Positions 1-6,031 of a stretch of 8,600 nucleotides of DNA are shown here, piece after piece. A program made the translations under genes and the position numbers. The first letter of the stretch is position 1, and each line of letters opens with the position of its first letter. The notes beneath the pieces are model-generated. The model saw nothing but the letters and a program-made list of their open reading frames with translations. It made no database searches and was not told the origin of the DNA. This DNA comes from Chloroflexota bacterium (lineage in GTDB: Bacteria > Chloroflexota > Anaerolineae > Promineifilales > Promineifilaceae), in the NCBI GenBank assembly GCA_008501785.1, contig QQUD01001036.1, positions 1 through 8,600 of the forward strand, given 5' to 3'.

Positions 1-552
1 CAACTGACGAATCTGCAAACGCTCGACCTCAGTTCGAACAATCTGAGTGAGCTGCCGGAGTGGCTGGGGCAACTGACGAATCTGCAAACGCTCGACCTCA
101 GCAATAACAATCTGTTTAAGCTGCCGGAGTGGCTGGGGCAACTGACGAATCTGCAAACGCTCACCCTTCGCTCGACCTATCTAAGTGAGCTGCCAGAGGG
201 GCTGGGACAGCTGACGAATCTGCAAACGCTCACCCTCAGCTCGAACAATCTGTTTAAGCTGCCAGATGGGCTGGGGCAACTAACGAATCTGCAAACACTC
301 GACCTCAGCAATAACAATCTGTTTAAGCTGCCGAAGTGGCTGGGGCAACTGACAAATCTGCAAACGCTTGACCTCCGCTCGACCTACCTCAGTGAGCTGC
401 CGGAGGGGCTGGAGCAACTGACGAATCTGCAAACGCTCGACCTCCGCTCGAATAATCTGAGTGTGCTAACCGTAGTGGTTGGTAATTTACCCAATTTACA
501 TACACTTTACTTGGGAGAAAATCCCATCTCTGACCCACCGTTAGAAATGTTG
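1..552 (+). repeat. Tandem 69-nt leucine-rich-repeat units in the Roco gene
   Basis: Units begin at 1, 70, 139, 208, 277, 346 and 415 with exact 69-nt (23-residue) spacing. An eighth, strongly diverged unit starts at 484. The core encodes QLTNLQTLxL followed by NNLxxLPxxLG-type residues. The seven units are nearly identical even at synonymous positions (caactgacgaatctgcaaac recurs almost unchanged), whereas unit 8 uses different codons. Units 2-3 and 5-6 share the variants SNNNLFKLP then RSTYLSELP, so a three-unit (207-nt) higher-order repeat is visible. The array continues to the left edge, so its total copy number is unknown. Confidence 0.95.
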
Positions 553-2340
553 GGGGATGCTTTAAAGCCAAATTCCCAAACGAACCTTGATAAGATTCGC
601 CGTTATTTTAGACAGTTGAGCGAGGCAGGCAAAGCATATTTATATGAAGCAAAGCTGCTGATTATTGGAGAAGGGGGTGCTGGAAAAACGTCATTGGCCT
701 GCAAATTGAAAACACCAGACGCTTCTCTTTGTCCCGATGAAGCAAGCACAGAAGGAATAGACATAGTCAACTGGCAGTTTGATTTGTCGCAAAACCATAA
801 TGTTGATCAATACCATGTGAATATCTGGGATTTTGGTGGGCAAGAAGTTTACTTTGCCACACATCAATTTTTCTTGACCAAACGATCTGTATATGTGTTG
901 GTCGCCGATACACGCCGTCAGCACACCGATTTTTATAATTGGTTGCGCATGCAAGAAATGTTTGGTGGGGATAGCCCAGTTATTTTGCTCAAAAACCGGA
1001 ATCGTCGCCATGGTAATCGCTTTTCGATTGAAAATTTGCCTCAACTTCGGGAACGCTTTTCAAATTTGAAGGAAGTGGTTGAACTTGATCTGGACAGCGT
1101 TCCCAATGACGCAGGATGGACCCAGCTTTTGCGTGAATTAGAGCATCGTTTTATGAGCTTGGAGCACATTGGTGTTGCAAGACCACGCACCTGGGTGCAG
1201 GTGCGTGAATATCTGGGCGACGATAAACGAGACACAATCACGATACAAGATTTTCTAGAAATTTGCACTGATCAAGGTATTCAGCGTGAAGCAGATGCCC
1301 TCCAGTTCTGTGATTATTTGCATCATTTGGGCGACATCTTGCATTTTCAAGACGATCCGCTGCTGCGTGAGCTGGTGATTTTGAAACCAACCTGGGGTTT
1401 AGATGCCGTTTATCGCGTGTTGGATAATGAAAAAACGGTTGAAAATTGGGGGCAGTTTAGCTATGCAGATTTGTTTACTTTGTGGCATGAACCTGAATAC
1501 GCTGGGCATCAGCACCAACTGCTGCGTCTGATGCAAAACTTCCAGTTGTGTTATCAACTTGCGGGACAGCAGGATATGTTTATTGCCCCACAGCTTTTGC
1601 ATGAAGATGTGCCAGAATATGAATGGGAACCAATAGATAATTTACAGCTTCGTTATCGCTATCCTGTATTCATGCCGCGCGGTATTCTCAGCCGAGCGAT
1701 TGTGAAGCTGCATTCGCGCATTGAAGATCAAAAGCAGGTTTGGCGTTCTGGCGTTATTCTCAATGATGGGTACGCACGAGCGGAACTGCTAGAGTTGCGA
1801 GGAGAAAGCGAAATTCGCATTCGCATTTCAGGTCGACACAAGCGTGATTTGCTGATGGAAATTGTGCGTGCATTGGATGATTTGCATTACGGTTTTACCA
1901 AATTGCGCTACGAAAAACTCATTCCATGCAACTGCAAAGCGTGTGCCAGACTCACTGTGCCTCACTTTTTCAGGCTAGACAAATTGCGTGGCCGGCTGGC
2001 AAACCGCAAAAGAACCATCGAATGTGAAAACCCCCCTTATGATGATGTGAACATCCGTGAGCTGATCGATGATTTTGATTCAGTTGAGTACGATTCAAGG
2101 CGTGATCGATTTGCTGGTGGGGAGTCAAGCAATGATTTAGAAACAAAAATCGGCAAGCATTTTAGCTCAGATAACCTGAAACTATTGTGTTTTCAACTCG
2201 ATATTGATTATGATAATTTGCCGGGTGCAGCTAAAGCAAATAAAGTGTATGAGTTGATTGCCTATTGCAAGAGACGTCACCTTACCAGTAAATTATTCAG
2301 TGGTTTACAAAAAGAACGCCCCAATGTTCTTTGGAAATAA
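1..2340 (+). CDS. LRR-Roc-COR (Roco family) GTPase with C-terminal effector-associated-like domain, 5' partial
   Basis: The frame is open from base 1 to a TAA at 2338, followed at once by an in-frame TAG. It gives 779 residues, and the true start lies left of the window. Residues 1-184 are leucine-rich repeats. The Roc GTPase starts near residue 210: P-loop GEGGAGKTS (nt 667-693), a G2-type threonine in STEGID, and G3 WDFGGQE (nt 826-846). The NKxD site is replaced by KNRN. COR follows (about residues 395-700), with the family-like stretches KPTWGLDAVYRVL and LLRLMQNFQLCYQL and a CNCKAC cysteine cluster (nt 1927-1944). The last ~67 residues (nt 2137-2337) contain SSDNLKLLCFQLDIDYDNLPG and end in RPNVLW, matching my memory of bacterial effector-associated, death-like adaptor domains. 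Known Roco proteins are dimeric GTP-dependent switches with LRRs as the likely sensor. I infer a cytoplasmic receptor that recruits a partner effector, not encoded in this window. Family call very sure; tail identity moderate. Confidence 0.93.
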   Translation, partial: QLTNLQTLDLSSNNLSELPEWLGQLTNLQTLDLSNNNLFKLPEWLGQLTNLQTLTLRSTYLSELPEGLGQLTNLQTLTLSSNNLFKLPDGLGQLTNLQTLDLSNNNLFKLPKWLGQLTNLQTLDLRSTYLSELPEGLEQLTNLQTLDLRSNNLSVLTVVVGNLPNLHTLYLGENPISDPPLEMLGDALKPNSQTNLDKIRRYFRQLSEAGKAYLYEAKLLIIGEGGAGKTSLACKLKTPDASLCPDEASTEGIDIVNWQFDLSQNHNVDQYHVNIWDFGGQEVYFATHQFFLTKRSVYVLVADTRRQHTDFYNWLRMQEMFGGDSPVILLKNRNRRHGNRFSIENLPQLRERFSNLKEVVELDLDSVPNDAGWTQLLRELEHRFMSLEHIGVARPRTWVQVREYLGDDKRDTITIQDFLEICTDQGIQREADALQFCDYLHHLGDILHFQDDPLLRELVILKPTWGLDAVYRVLDNEKTVENWGQFSYADLFTLWHEPEYAGHQHQLLRLMQNFQLCYQLAGQQDMFIAPQLLHEDVPEYEWEPIDNLQLRYRYPVFMPRGILSRAIVKLHSRIEDQKQVWRSGVILNDGYARAELLELRGESEIRIRISGRHKRDLLMEIVRALDDLHYGFTKLRYEKLIPCNCKACARLTVPHFFRLDKLRGRLANRKRTIECENPPYDDVNIRELIDDFDSVEYDSRRDRFAGGESSNDLETKIGKHFSSDNLKLLCFQLDIDYDNLPGAAKANKVYELIAYCKRRHLTSKLFSGLQKERPNVLWK

Positions 2341-2471
2341 TAGAGCCGAGACTTGGAAGCTGGGTGAGTGTGAGGGGGGGAAACGGCCGTTCCCCCCCCC
2401 CTCTTCTCATACTTAACTGAATGCTTACCTTCCAATGATATGCTCTCGGACAAAAATTGCGTTTACTTCAA
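2341..2471. other. Convergent intergenic region between the Roco and ELWxxDGT genes
   Basis: This short spacer lies between the stop codons of two converging genes. Apart from the hairpin at 2372-2403 I see no gene or further signal in it. Confidence 0.8.
2372..2403. terminator. G-tract/C-tract hairpin, possible bidirectional terminator
   Basis: Seven Gs (2374-2380) and ten Cs (2392-2401) flank the perfect palindrome AACGGCCGTT (2382-2391), with outer GA/TC bases that can pair after a small slip. The structure is nearly symmetrical and sits just past both converging stop codons, so it could end transcription from either side. There is no clear T-run after either arm, so classical Rho-independent termination is uncertain. 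The long homopolymers are also a likely spot for replication slippage or sequencing error. Confidence 0.5.
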
Positions 2472-3845
2472 TTACTTAATGATCACAGGCAGAAAGATGG
2501 TATGCTCATCTTCAGGCATGTTAGTCGTTCCAGGTTCACCTAATTTCCACAAGGCAGCCCCATGCTCAGCCCCATCGTTTGCCGTAAAAAATAAAACATC
2601 ATTGACATTTATCAAATTACCCGCCAAATTACCCGTCCCAGAGGCCTCACCTGGATTTATATCTGCGACCATGACCGTTCCTGCTTCTGTGCCATCACTT
2701 TGCCACAATTCTGTTCCATATATGTCATCGTTCATAAAAAAATATAACAAACCATTCGCAGAAGTTAGCTTTGCAGGGTCTAAATTATTGTAGGTTGGGC
2801 CAAACCACTCTTCAAATGCTTTAACCAACACGGTTCCAGATACAGTACCATCACTTTTCCAGAGACCTTTATGCACGCCGTCATTTGCAATAAAAAATAC
2901 AATATCACCAACACTTGACAGCTTAGAGTAACGACCACCTGCTAATAGCAGTGGTTTGATTAAAATCGTTCCCGTTGCTGTTCCATCACTCTTCCAGAGA
3001 CCGTTATTACCGAAAAAGTAAAGCGTAGCATTAGAAACTTTTGGATTCCTCATAAAACCAAACTCTTTAACAAAAACTGTCCCCGCCCCTGTTCCATCAC
3101 TTTTCCAAAGCCCATCACCATCATCCCTATCATCTGCAATTAAATAAAGAGTCCCATTCACATTGAGTAAATCAGTTGGAAGTTGAGTTGAAAATGCAGG
3201 TTTATCGAAATGCCTGACAACCACAGTACCTGCTTCTGTGCCATCACTTTTCCACAGATATTCGGTCCTTGTAAAGAAAAGCGTGCCATCTACATTGGTT
3301 AAATCCCTAGTCGCAATGGAAACGTAGGGGAAATAAAAATCTTTTACTAAGACTGTGCCAGACTCTGTGCCATCGCTTTTCCAAATATCTGCATTTACCG
3401 TAAAGAAAAGCGCGCCATCTACGTTTGTAAGATTGCGAGGAGTTGTAATAGCTGTATCGTTATTAAAAACTTTTACCAGTACAGTTCCTGCTGTCGTGCC
3501 ATCACTTTTCCACAATTCCCCACCAGTTCCCTCATCATCATAAGTAAAAAATAGAGTGCCATCTACATTTATTATATTTTTGATACCTGTACTGATTTCT
3601 TTAACCAATACTGTACCAGCAGTTGATCCATCACTTTTCCATAAACCGAACTGATTATTTTCATCTAGTGCAGTAAAGAAGAGCGTACCATTAACATTTG
3701 TGAGATTTGTTGGGAAAGAACCACCGTACCCAGGATCAATATCTTTAACTAATATTGGCTCTAATTTTCCCTCGTTCTCCGATGCAAATATAATCCCTAC
3801 AAATAAAAAAATTAATATACAGCAAGCAAGGTACACTTTTTTCAT
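2472..3845 (-). CDS. Secreted ELWxxDGT-repeat protein
   Basis: A 457-residue protein starts at ATG 3845. I chose this start over one 31 codons upstream because AGGAGA lies 9 nt before it and because it begins directly with a signal peptide (MKKVYLACCILIFLFVGIIF, then ASEN). The mature part is built of ELWxxDGT-type repeats: eight copies of a (L/I)W(K/Q)SDG(T/S)xxGT(V/I) motif plus a ninth decayed copy (ALWKLGEPGT), about 37-52 residues apart. Linkers between them carry NVDGTLFFT- or NVNGTLYLI-like segments, consistent with a beta-propeller-like fold. It ends DEHTIFLPVIIK; short hydrophobic LP-containing tails are, from memory, common on secreted Chloroflexota proteins. Binding partner and function are unknown. 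It stands alone, convergent to the Roco gene and divergent from the XRE regulator. An export role is well supported; a specific function is not. Confidence 0.92.
   Translation of the reverse strand: MKKVYLACCILIFLFVGIIFASENEGKLEPILVKDIDPGYGGSFPTNLTNVNGTLFFTALDENNQFGLWKSDGSTAGTVLVKEISTGIKNIINVDGTLFFTYDDEGTGGELWKSDGTTAGTVLVKVFNNDTAITTPRNLTNVDGALFFTVNADIWKSDGTESGTVLVKDFYFPYVSIATRDLTNVDGTLFFTRTEYLWKSDGTEAGTVVVRHFDKPAFSTQLPTDLLNVNGTLYLIADDRDDGDGLWKSDGTGAGTVFVKEFGFMRNPKVSNATLYFFGNNGLWKSDGTATGTILIKPLLLAGGRYSKLSSVGDIVFFIANDGVHKGLWKSDGTVSGTVLVKAFEEWFGPTYNNLDPAKLTSANGLLYFFMNDDIYGTELWQSDGTEAGTVMVADINPGEASGTGNLAGNLINVNDVLFFTANDGAEHGAALWKLGEPGTTNMPEDEHTIFLPVIIK
2545..3650 (-). repeat. ELWxxDGT repeat array (protein-level)
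   Basis: On the + strand the complement of the SDGT-coding core (ccatcacttttcc-like) recurs near 3628, 3499, 3370, 3241, 3094, 2983, 2848 and 2692, with a decayed copy near 2550. Spacing is 108-157 nt, so this is a diverged protein repeat and not a fresh DNA duplication, unlike the LRR array. Confidence 0.88.
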
Positions 3846-3854
3846 GAGATTCTG

Positions 3855-3860
3855 TCTCCT
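3855..3860 (-). promoter_or_regulatory. Ribosome binding site AGGAGA for the ELWxxDGT gene
   Basis: AGGAGA on the minus strand is separated by 9 nt from ATG 3845. It decides the start in favour of the signal-peptide methionine over the in-frame ATG at 3938. Confidence 0.8.
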
Positions 3861-4152
3861 AATTAGAATTCCAATCAACTTGAATGTATTAATATGTGAC
3901 ACTGTTATAATCTCTGGAACATTTATTATTTTTCCCAAAGGGCAACCAATGGGTGTAACTCAATTACCAATCTGTGTGCCTGCTAGTCTTGGATATTGGC
4001 CCTGAATTTAATTGAATGCGTATTGTTAGATCCGTCAATAAAAATACGGCTTGGCTGTTGGAATCCGTTCATTTTTGTTGCTAAGTTTGTTTTTTCTTGT
4101 ATTGAGCAGGCGTTTAATATCATCGCATTCTTGATAATGATGGTGAAGGGCT

Positions 4153-4197
4153 AACTCTCCCAAAATAGCGGAGTCAACTCCTCAAAATCGAGGAGTT
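4153..4197. promoter_or_regulatory. Two tandem operator-like dyads upstream of the XRE regulator
   Basis: The right dyad is a perfect 8-bp inverted repeat, AACTCCTC (4176-4183) - AAAATC - GAGGAGTT (4190-4197). The left dyad, AACTCTCCCAAAATAGCGGAGT (4153-4174) is a looser copy of the same arrangement, set 23 nt (about two helical turns) away. The half-site GAGGAGT recurs at 4218-4224, over the ribosome binding site. Placement just before an HTH gene fits autoregulation, which is inferred. The right dyad could also fold as a short RNA hairpin in the leader. Confidence 0.55.
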
Positions 4198-4216
4198 TTA
4201 GCAATATCAATAATTT

Positions 4217-4223
4217 GGAGGAG
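4217..4223 (+). promoter_or_regulatory. Ribosome binding site GGAGGAG deciding the TTG start
   Basis: A strong purine box lies immediately before TTG 4226, with only 2-4 nt spacing. An in-frame stop at 4211 rules out any start further upstream, and the next ATG (residue 59) would delete the HTH, so TTG is the only sensible start. The box overlaps a GAGGAGT half-site. Confidence 0.7.
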
Positions 4224-4225
4224 TA

Positions 4226-5218
4226 TTGAACAGAAAAAACTTTGGAAGACTGCTTAAAAAACTACGCTACGAAGTTATAGACCTGCAAACGGGAAAGCCA
4301 TTCTCCCAGGAACGATTATCTGAAGTCGTCGGGATTGCCGAAGGTACGTATCAAAAAATTGAACAGGGTATTTCTACTGTTGTATTAAAACCGGAAATGT
4401 TGGTTGGTCTTGCCGATGCCTTGAAGCTCACTACGGGCGAAAGACGAGAATTTCTTGCTGCTGCACACGGGGTCGAATCTGAAAGCCTTGTTTCGGGCAA
4501 GCACGATCCCATCCATACATTTGACCATTGCAAGAAAATTCTCAGTCAGCTACAAGCCCCTGCCTTTGTGCATGATACGTATTTTGACATCCTTGCTGCA
4601 AACCGTGCTGTCCTCGAATTATATGGCTTGCACGATTACAGGGAATGGAAAAATAGAGAAATACCTATAAATATTTTGGATGTTATTTTTCGCAGTATTC
4701 CTGAAGGTAAATTGAGTATGAAAACATACGGTAAATTTATTGAAAAGCCAGTTATGCTGTTTCGTATTCAAACGTTGCCCTATCGCACTACAAAATATTT
4801 CGATTGCCTTATCACTCGGTTGCGAACAACCTATGAAGGGTTTTGGGAAGAATGGCAATCAGCGCGTTTATTGGAAGATGACCAATTCCTTGGTTATACA
4901 CTTGGGTTTAATCGACAGGGGGAATGGTTGCAATTTATCGGCAGCACCATTCCATTCCTCACAACATATGGTACTATCAAAGTTATCACTTATACCCCGG
5001 TCAATATGGTCACGCAACAGGTATTTGCTGATATTCTTAATAAAGTTGGAAATCAAGTCGTAGAAACTGCTACCTGGCCCAATAAACCAAATAAATTATG
5101 TAACCGTTCAGTCCCAGAGGTGCGACGCACTTACAAACAGCAATGTTGTCGCGTAATACCCTGGGAAAAGTGCGTCGCACCTGAACGCTTACTAAATTAT
5201 GAAAATATTAGCGATTGA
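4226..5218 (+). CDS. XRE-family HTH transcriptional regulator with MmyB-like sensor domain
   Basis: A 330-residue protein from a TTG start. Residues ~5-80 are an XRE/Cro-type helix-turn-helix (FGRLLKKLRYE, then FSQERLSEVVGIAEGTYQKIEQG). Residues ~105-285 resemble the PAS-like ligand-binding domain of MmyB-type regulators (FDILAANRAVLELYGL near 120-135; conserved-looking GEWLQFIGSTIPFL near 232-245). It probably binds DNA as a dimer and responds to a small hydrophobic ligand, as described for the MmyB family; ligand and targets are unknown here. Tandem dyads directly upstream suggest autoregulation. The last ~33 residues (from about 298) are encoded by an inverted-repeat element and look unlike the rest (RRTYKQQCCRVIPWEKC), so the natural C-terminus may have been replaced. 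The frame runs 20 nt into the next gene. HTH call secure, sensor call good. Confidence 0.88.
   Translation: MNRKNFGRLLKKLRYEVIDLQTGKPFSQERLSEVVGIAEGTYQKIEQGISTVVLKPEMLVGLADALKLTTGERREFLAAAHGVESESLVSGKHDPIHTFDHCKKILSQLQAPAFVHDTYFDILAANRAVLELYGLHDYREWKNREIPINILDVIFRSIPEGKLSMKTYGKFIEKPVMLFRIQTLPYRTTKYFDCLITRLRTTYEGFWEEWQSARLLEDDQFLGYTLGFNRQGEWLQFIGSTIPFLTTYGTIKVITYTPVNMVTQQVFADILNKVGNQVVETATWPNKPNKLCNRSVPEVRRTYKQQCCRVIPWEKCVAPERLLNYENISD
5118..5182. repeat. Perfect 15-bp inverted repeat inside the 3' end of the XRE gene
   Basis: AGGTGCGACGCACTT (5118-5132) and AAGTGCGTCGCACCT (5168-5182) are exact reverse complements separated by 35 nt. A second pair, TCCCAG (5112-5117) and CTGGGA (5161-5166), lies just outside the left arm and just inside the right arm, so both stems cannot form fully nested. 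Each long arm is itself nearly palindromic (GTGCG-A-CGCAC). It resembles a REP/MITE-like dispersed palindromic unit, but only one copy is in this window and no transposase is present. Confidence 0.75.
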
Positions 5219-5501
5219 ACATGAAGTGCCTGATAAAAAGGCGGCAGATTTTGAGCGTCATTTACGAAATGAAGCGCTGAGGGCGTGGGAGTTGATGCAG
5301 GCGGATGTGATGCGGGAAATGTATTTTCGGGAGGTCCGGCATGAGGCGGTGCTGGTGTTGGAGTGTGAGGCGGTGCAGGCGGCGCAGGATGTGTTGAACA
5401 CGCTGCCGCTGGTGGCGGAGGGGTTGATTAGGTTTGAGGTGATTGGGTTACGGCCGTATCCTGGTCTCGCCCGTCTCTTTGCGCATAGTGAACCAGCATG
5501 A
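5199..5501 (+). CDS. Small muconolactone-isomerase/YCII-like dimeric alpha-beta barrel protein
   Basis: A 100-residue protein starting MKILAIEHEVPD and containing REMYFREVRHEAVLVLEC and LNTLPLVAEGLIRFEVIGLRPYPG. The order beta-strand, long helix, two strands, helix (VQAAQDVLNTLPLV) and final strand fits the ferredoxin-like dimeric barrel of muconolactone isomerase-like and YCII-like proteins. From memory, close relatives are annotated as muconolactone delta-isomerase family or, doubtfully, as superoxide dismutase. The enzyme activity is unknown. The ATG at 5199 overlaps the XRE frame by 20 nt and has no visible ribosome binding site. The inverted repeat ends 16 nt upstream, so its original leader may have been replaced. 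G+C is clearly higher than in the XRE gene before it. Gene reality good; exact start and function uncertain. Confidence 0.8.
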   Translation: MKILAIEHEVPDKKAADFERHLRNEALRAWELMQADVMREMYFREVRHEAVLVLECEAVQAAQDVLNTLPLVAEGLIRFEVIGLRPYPGLARLFAHSEPA

Positions 5502-5510
5502 GCTGCACCC

Positions 5511-5540
5511 TTGAAAATGTTGGCCCTAAAACGTTACAAT
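5511..5540 (+). promoter_or_regulatory. Sigma-70-type promoter for the DUF1801 gene, likely leaderless
   Basis: TTGAAA (5511-5516), an 18-nt spacer and TACAAT (5535-5540) match -35/-10 boxes. The ATG at 5548 lies 7 nt beyond the -10 box, where transcription would begin, and there is no ribosome binding site, so the mRNA is predicted to start at or next to the start codon. Confidence 0.55.
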
Positions 5541-5547
5541 CTTTTCT

Positions 5548-5937
5548 ATGACAAATGCAAAATTTGGATCATTTGAAGATTTGATGATTATCACGGAACC
5601 GCCGATGCAGCCAATTGCACGGCGCTTGCGAGAGATTGTGACTGGTGTTGACCCCAATTTTGTTGAGGTGGTGCGCCTCGGTGACCGGGCCGCGACGTTT
5701 GGGGTTGGCCCCAAGAAGATGAGCGAAGGGTATGTTTACATCATGCCGCACAAAAATTGGGTCAACCTCGGGTTTTACAAAGGAGCCATCCTGCCAGACC
5801 CTGAAGCGTTGATGGAAGGCACAGGTGCCAATCTGCGACATATCAAAGTGCGTTCGGTTGCAGCGGCAGAACACCACGCAATCCGCATTCTGATTGAGGA
5901 AGCATTATCAGAGCGAAAGCAAGCGCTTGGCAAGTAA
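5548..5937 (+). CDS. DUF1801 family protein (YdhG/frataxin-like fold)
   Basis: A 129-residue protein whose second half carries the family-like run VNLGFYKGAILPDPEALMEG, then GTGANLRHIKVRS. The usual DUF1801 length is about 110-150 residues, so it is complete. Members are small cytoplasmic proteins; some have been linked to iron handling through a frataxin-like fold, but no activity can be read from this sequence. It has its own promoter 46 nt after the previous gene and lacks a ribosome binding site. It converges on the Ddl-like gene across an inverted repeat. Family assignment confident, role unknown. Confidence 0.88.
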   Translation: MTNAKFGSFEDLMIITEPPMQPIARRLREIVTGVDPNFVEVVRLGDRAATFGVGPKKMSEGYVYIMPHKNWVNLGFYKGAILPDPEALMEGTGANLRHIKVRSVAAAEHHAIRILIEEALSERKQALGK

Positions 5938-5944
5938 ATCGTAG

Positions 5945-6003
5945 ACCTCCGAGGTTTTTTACCCATATTTAAGCGAGCCAGCTCTCATGAAAACCTCGGA
6001 GGT
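5945..6003. terminator. Inverted repeat in the convergent spacer, possible bidirectional terminator or dispersed repeat
   Basis: ACCTCCGAGGTTTT (5945-5958) and AAAACCTCGGAGGT (5990-6003) are perfect 14-bp reverse complements around a 31-nt loop; the left arm continues into six Ts (5955-5960). It lies between the stop codons of the DUF1801 and Ddl-like genes. The position suggests transcription termination for both. Each arm is also a short palindrome (ACCTC-C-GAGGT), so a dispersed repeat element is an alternative. Confidence 0.55.
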
Positions 6004-6031
6004 TTGTATCGTGTCAATCGTCAATCCAAAA

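Larger units (their letters stand above)
3846..4225. other. Divergent intergenic region, A+T-rich, between the ELWxxDGT and XRE genes
   Basis: About 380 nt separate the two divergent starts. I find no convincing gene. It holds the AGGAGA ribosome binding site on the left, a plus-strand TATAAT (3906-3911) without a well-spaced -35, and the tandem dyads plus ribosome binding site on the right. A plus-strand open frame running in from the ELWxxDGT gene ends here at 4005 and lacks any start signal of its own. Promoters for both genes should lie here, but I cannot place them confidently. Confidence 0.6.

Noticed and set aside
1..483. CRISPR-like regular repeats
   Set aside because: The 69-nt period is continuous with the open frame and encodes leucine-rich repeats, with no spacers between conserved units.
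691..1044. Minus-strand open frame of 117 codons
   Set aside because: It is antisense to the Roc domain, which has intact P-loop and G3 motifs.
2440..2793. Plus-strand open frame of 117 codons
   Set aside because: It is antisense to the ELWxxDGT gene, and its composition is explained by the repeat codons read on the other strand.
3906..3911. Plus-strand TATAAT as a promoter -10 box
   Set aside because: The nearest -35-like TTGAAT is 20 nt away and no plus-strand gene follows for over 300 nt.
3700..4005. Plus-strand open frame of 101 codons extending past the ELWxxDGT start
   Set aside because: It starts inside the opposite gene, has no ribosome binding site and shows no recognisable domain. 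Its last part lies in non-coding A+T-rich DNA.
5112..5182. Complete insertion sequence ends
   Set aside because: The arms are only 35 nt apart with no transposase and no target-site duplication that I could find. At most it is a small palindromic repeat unit.
5569..5877. Minus-strand open frame of 102 codons
   Set aside because: It is wholly antisense to the DUF1801 gene, whose product has clear family motifs.
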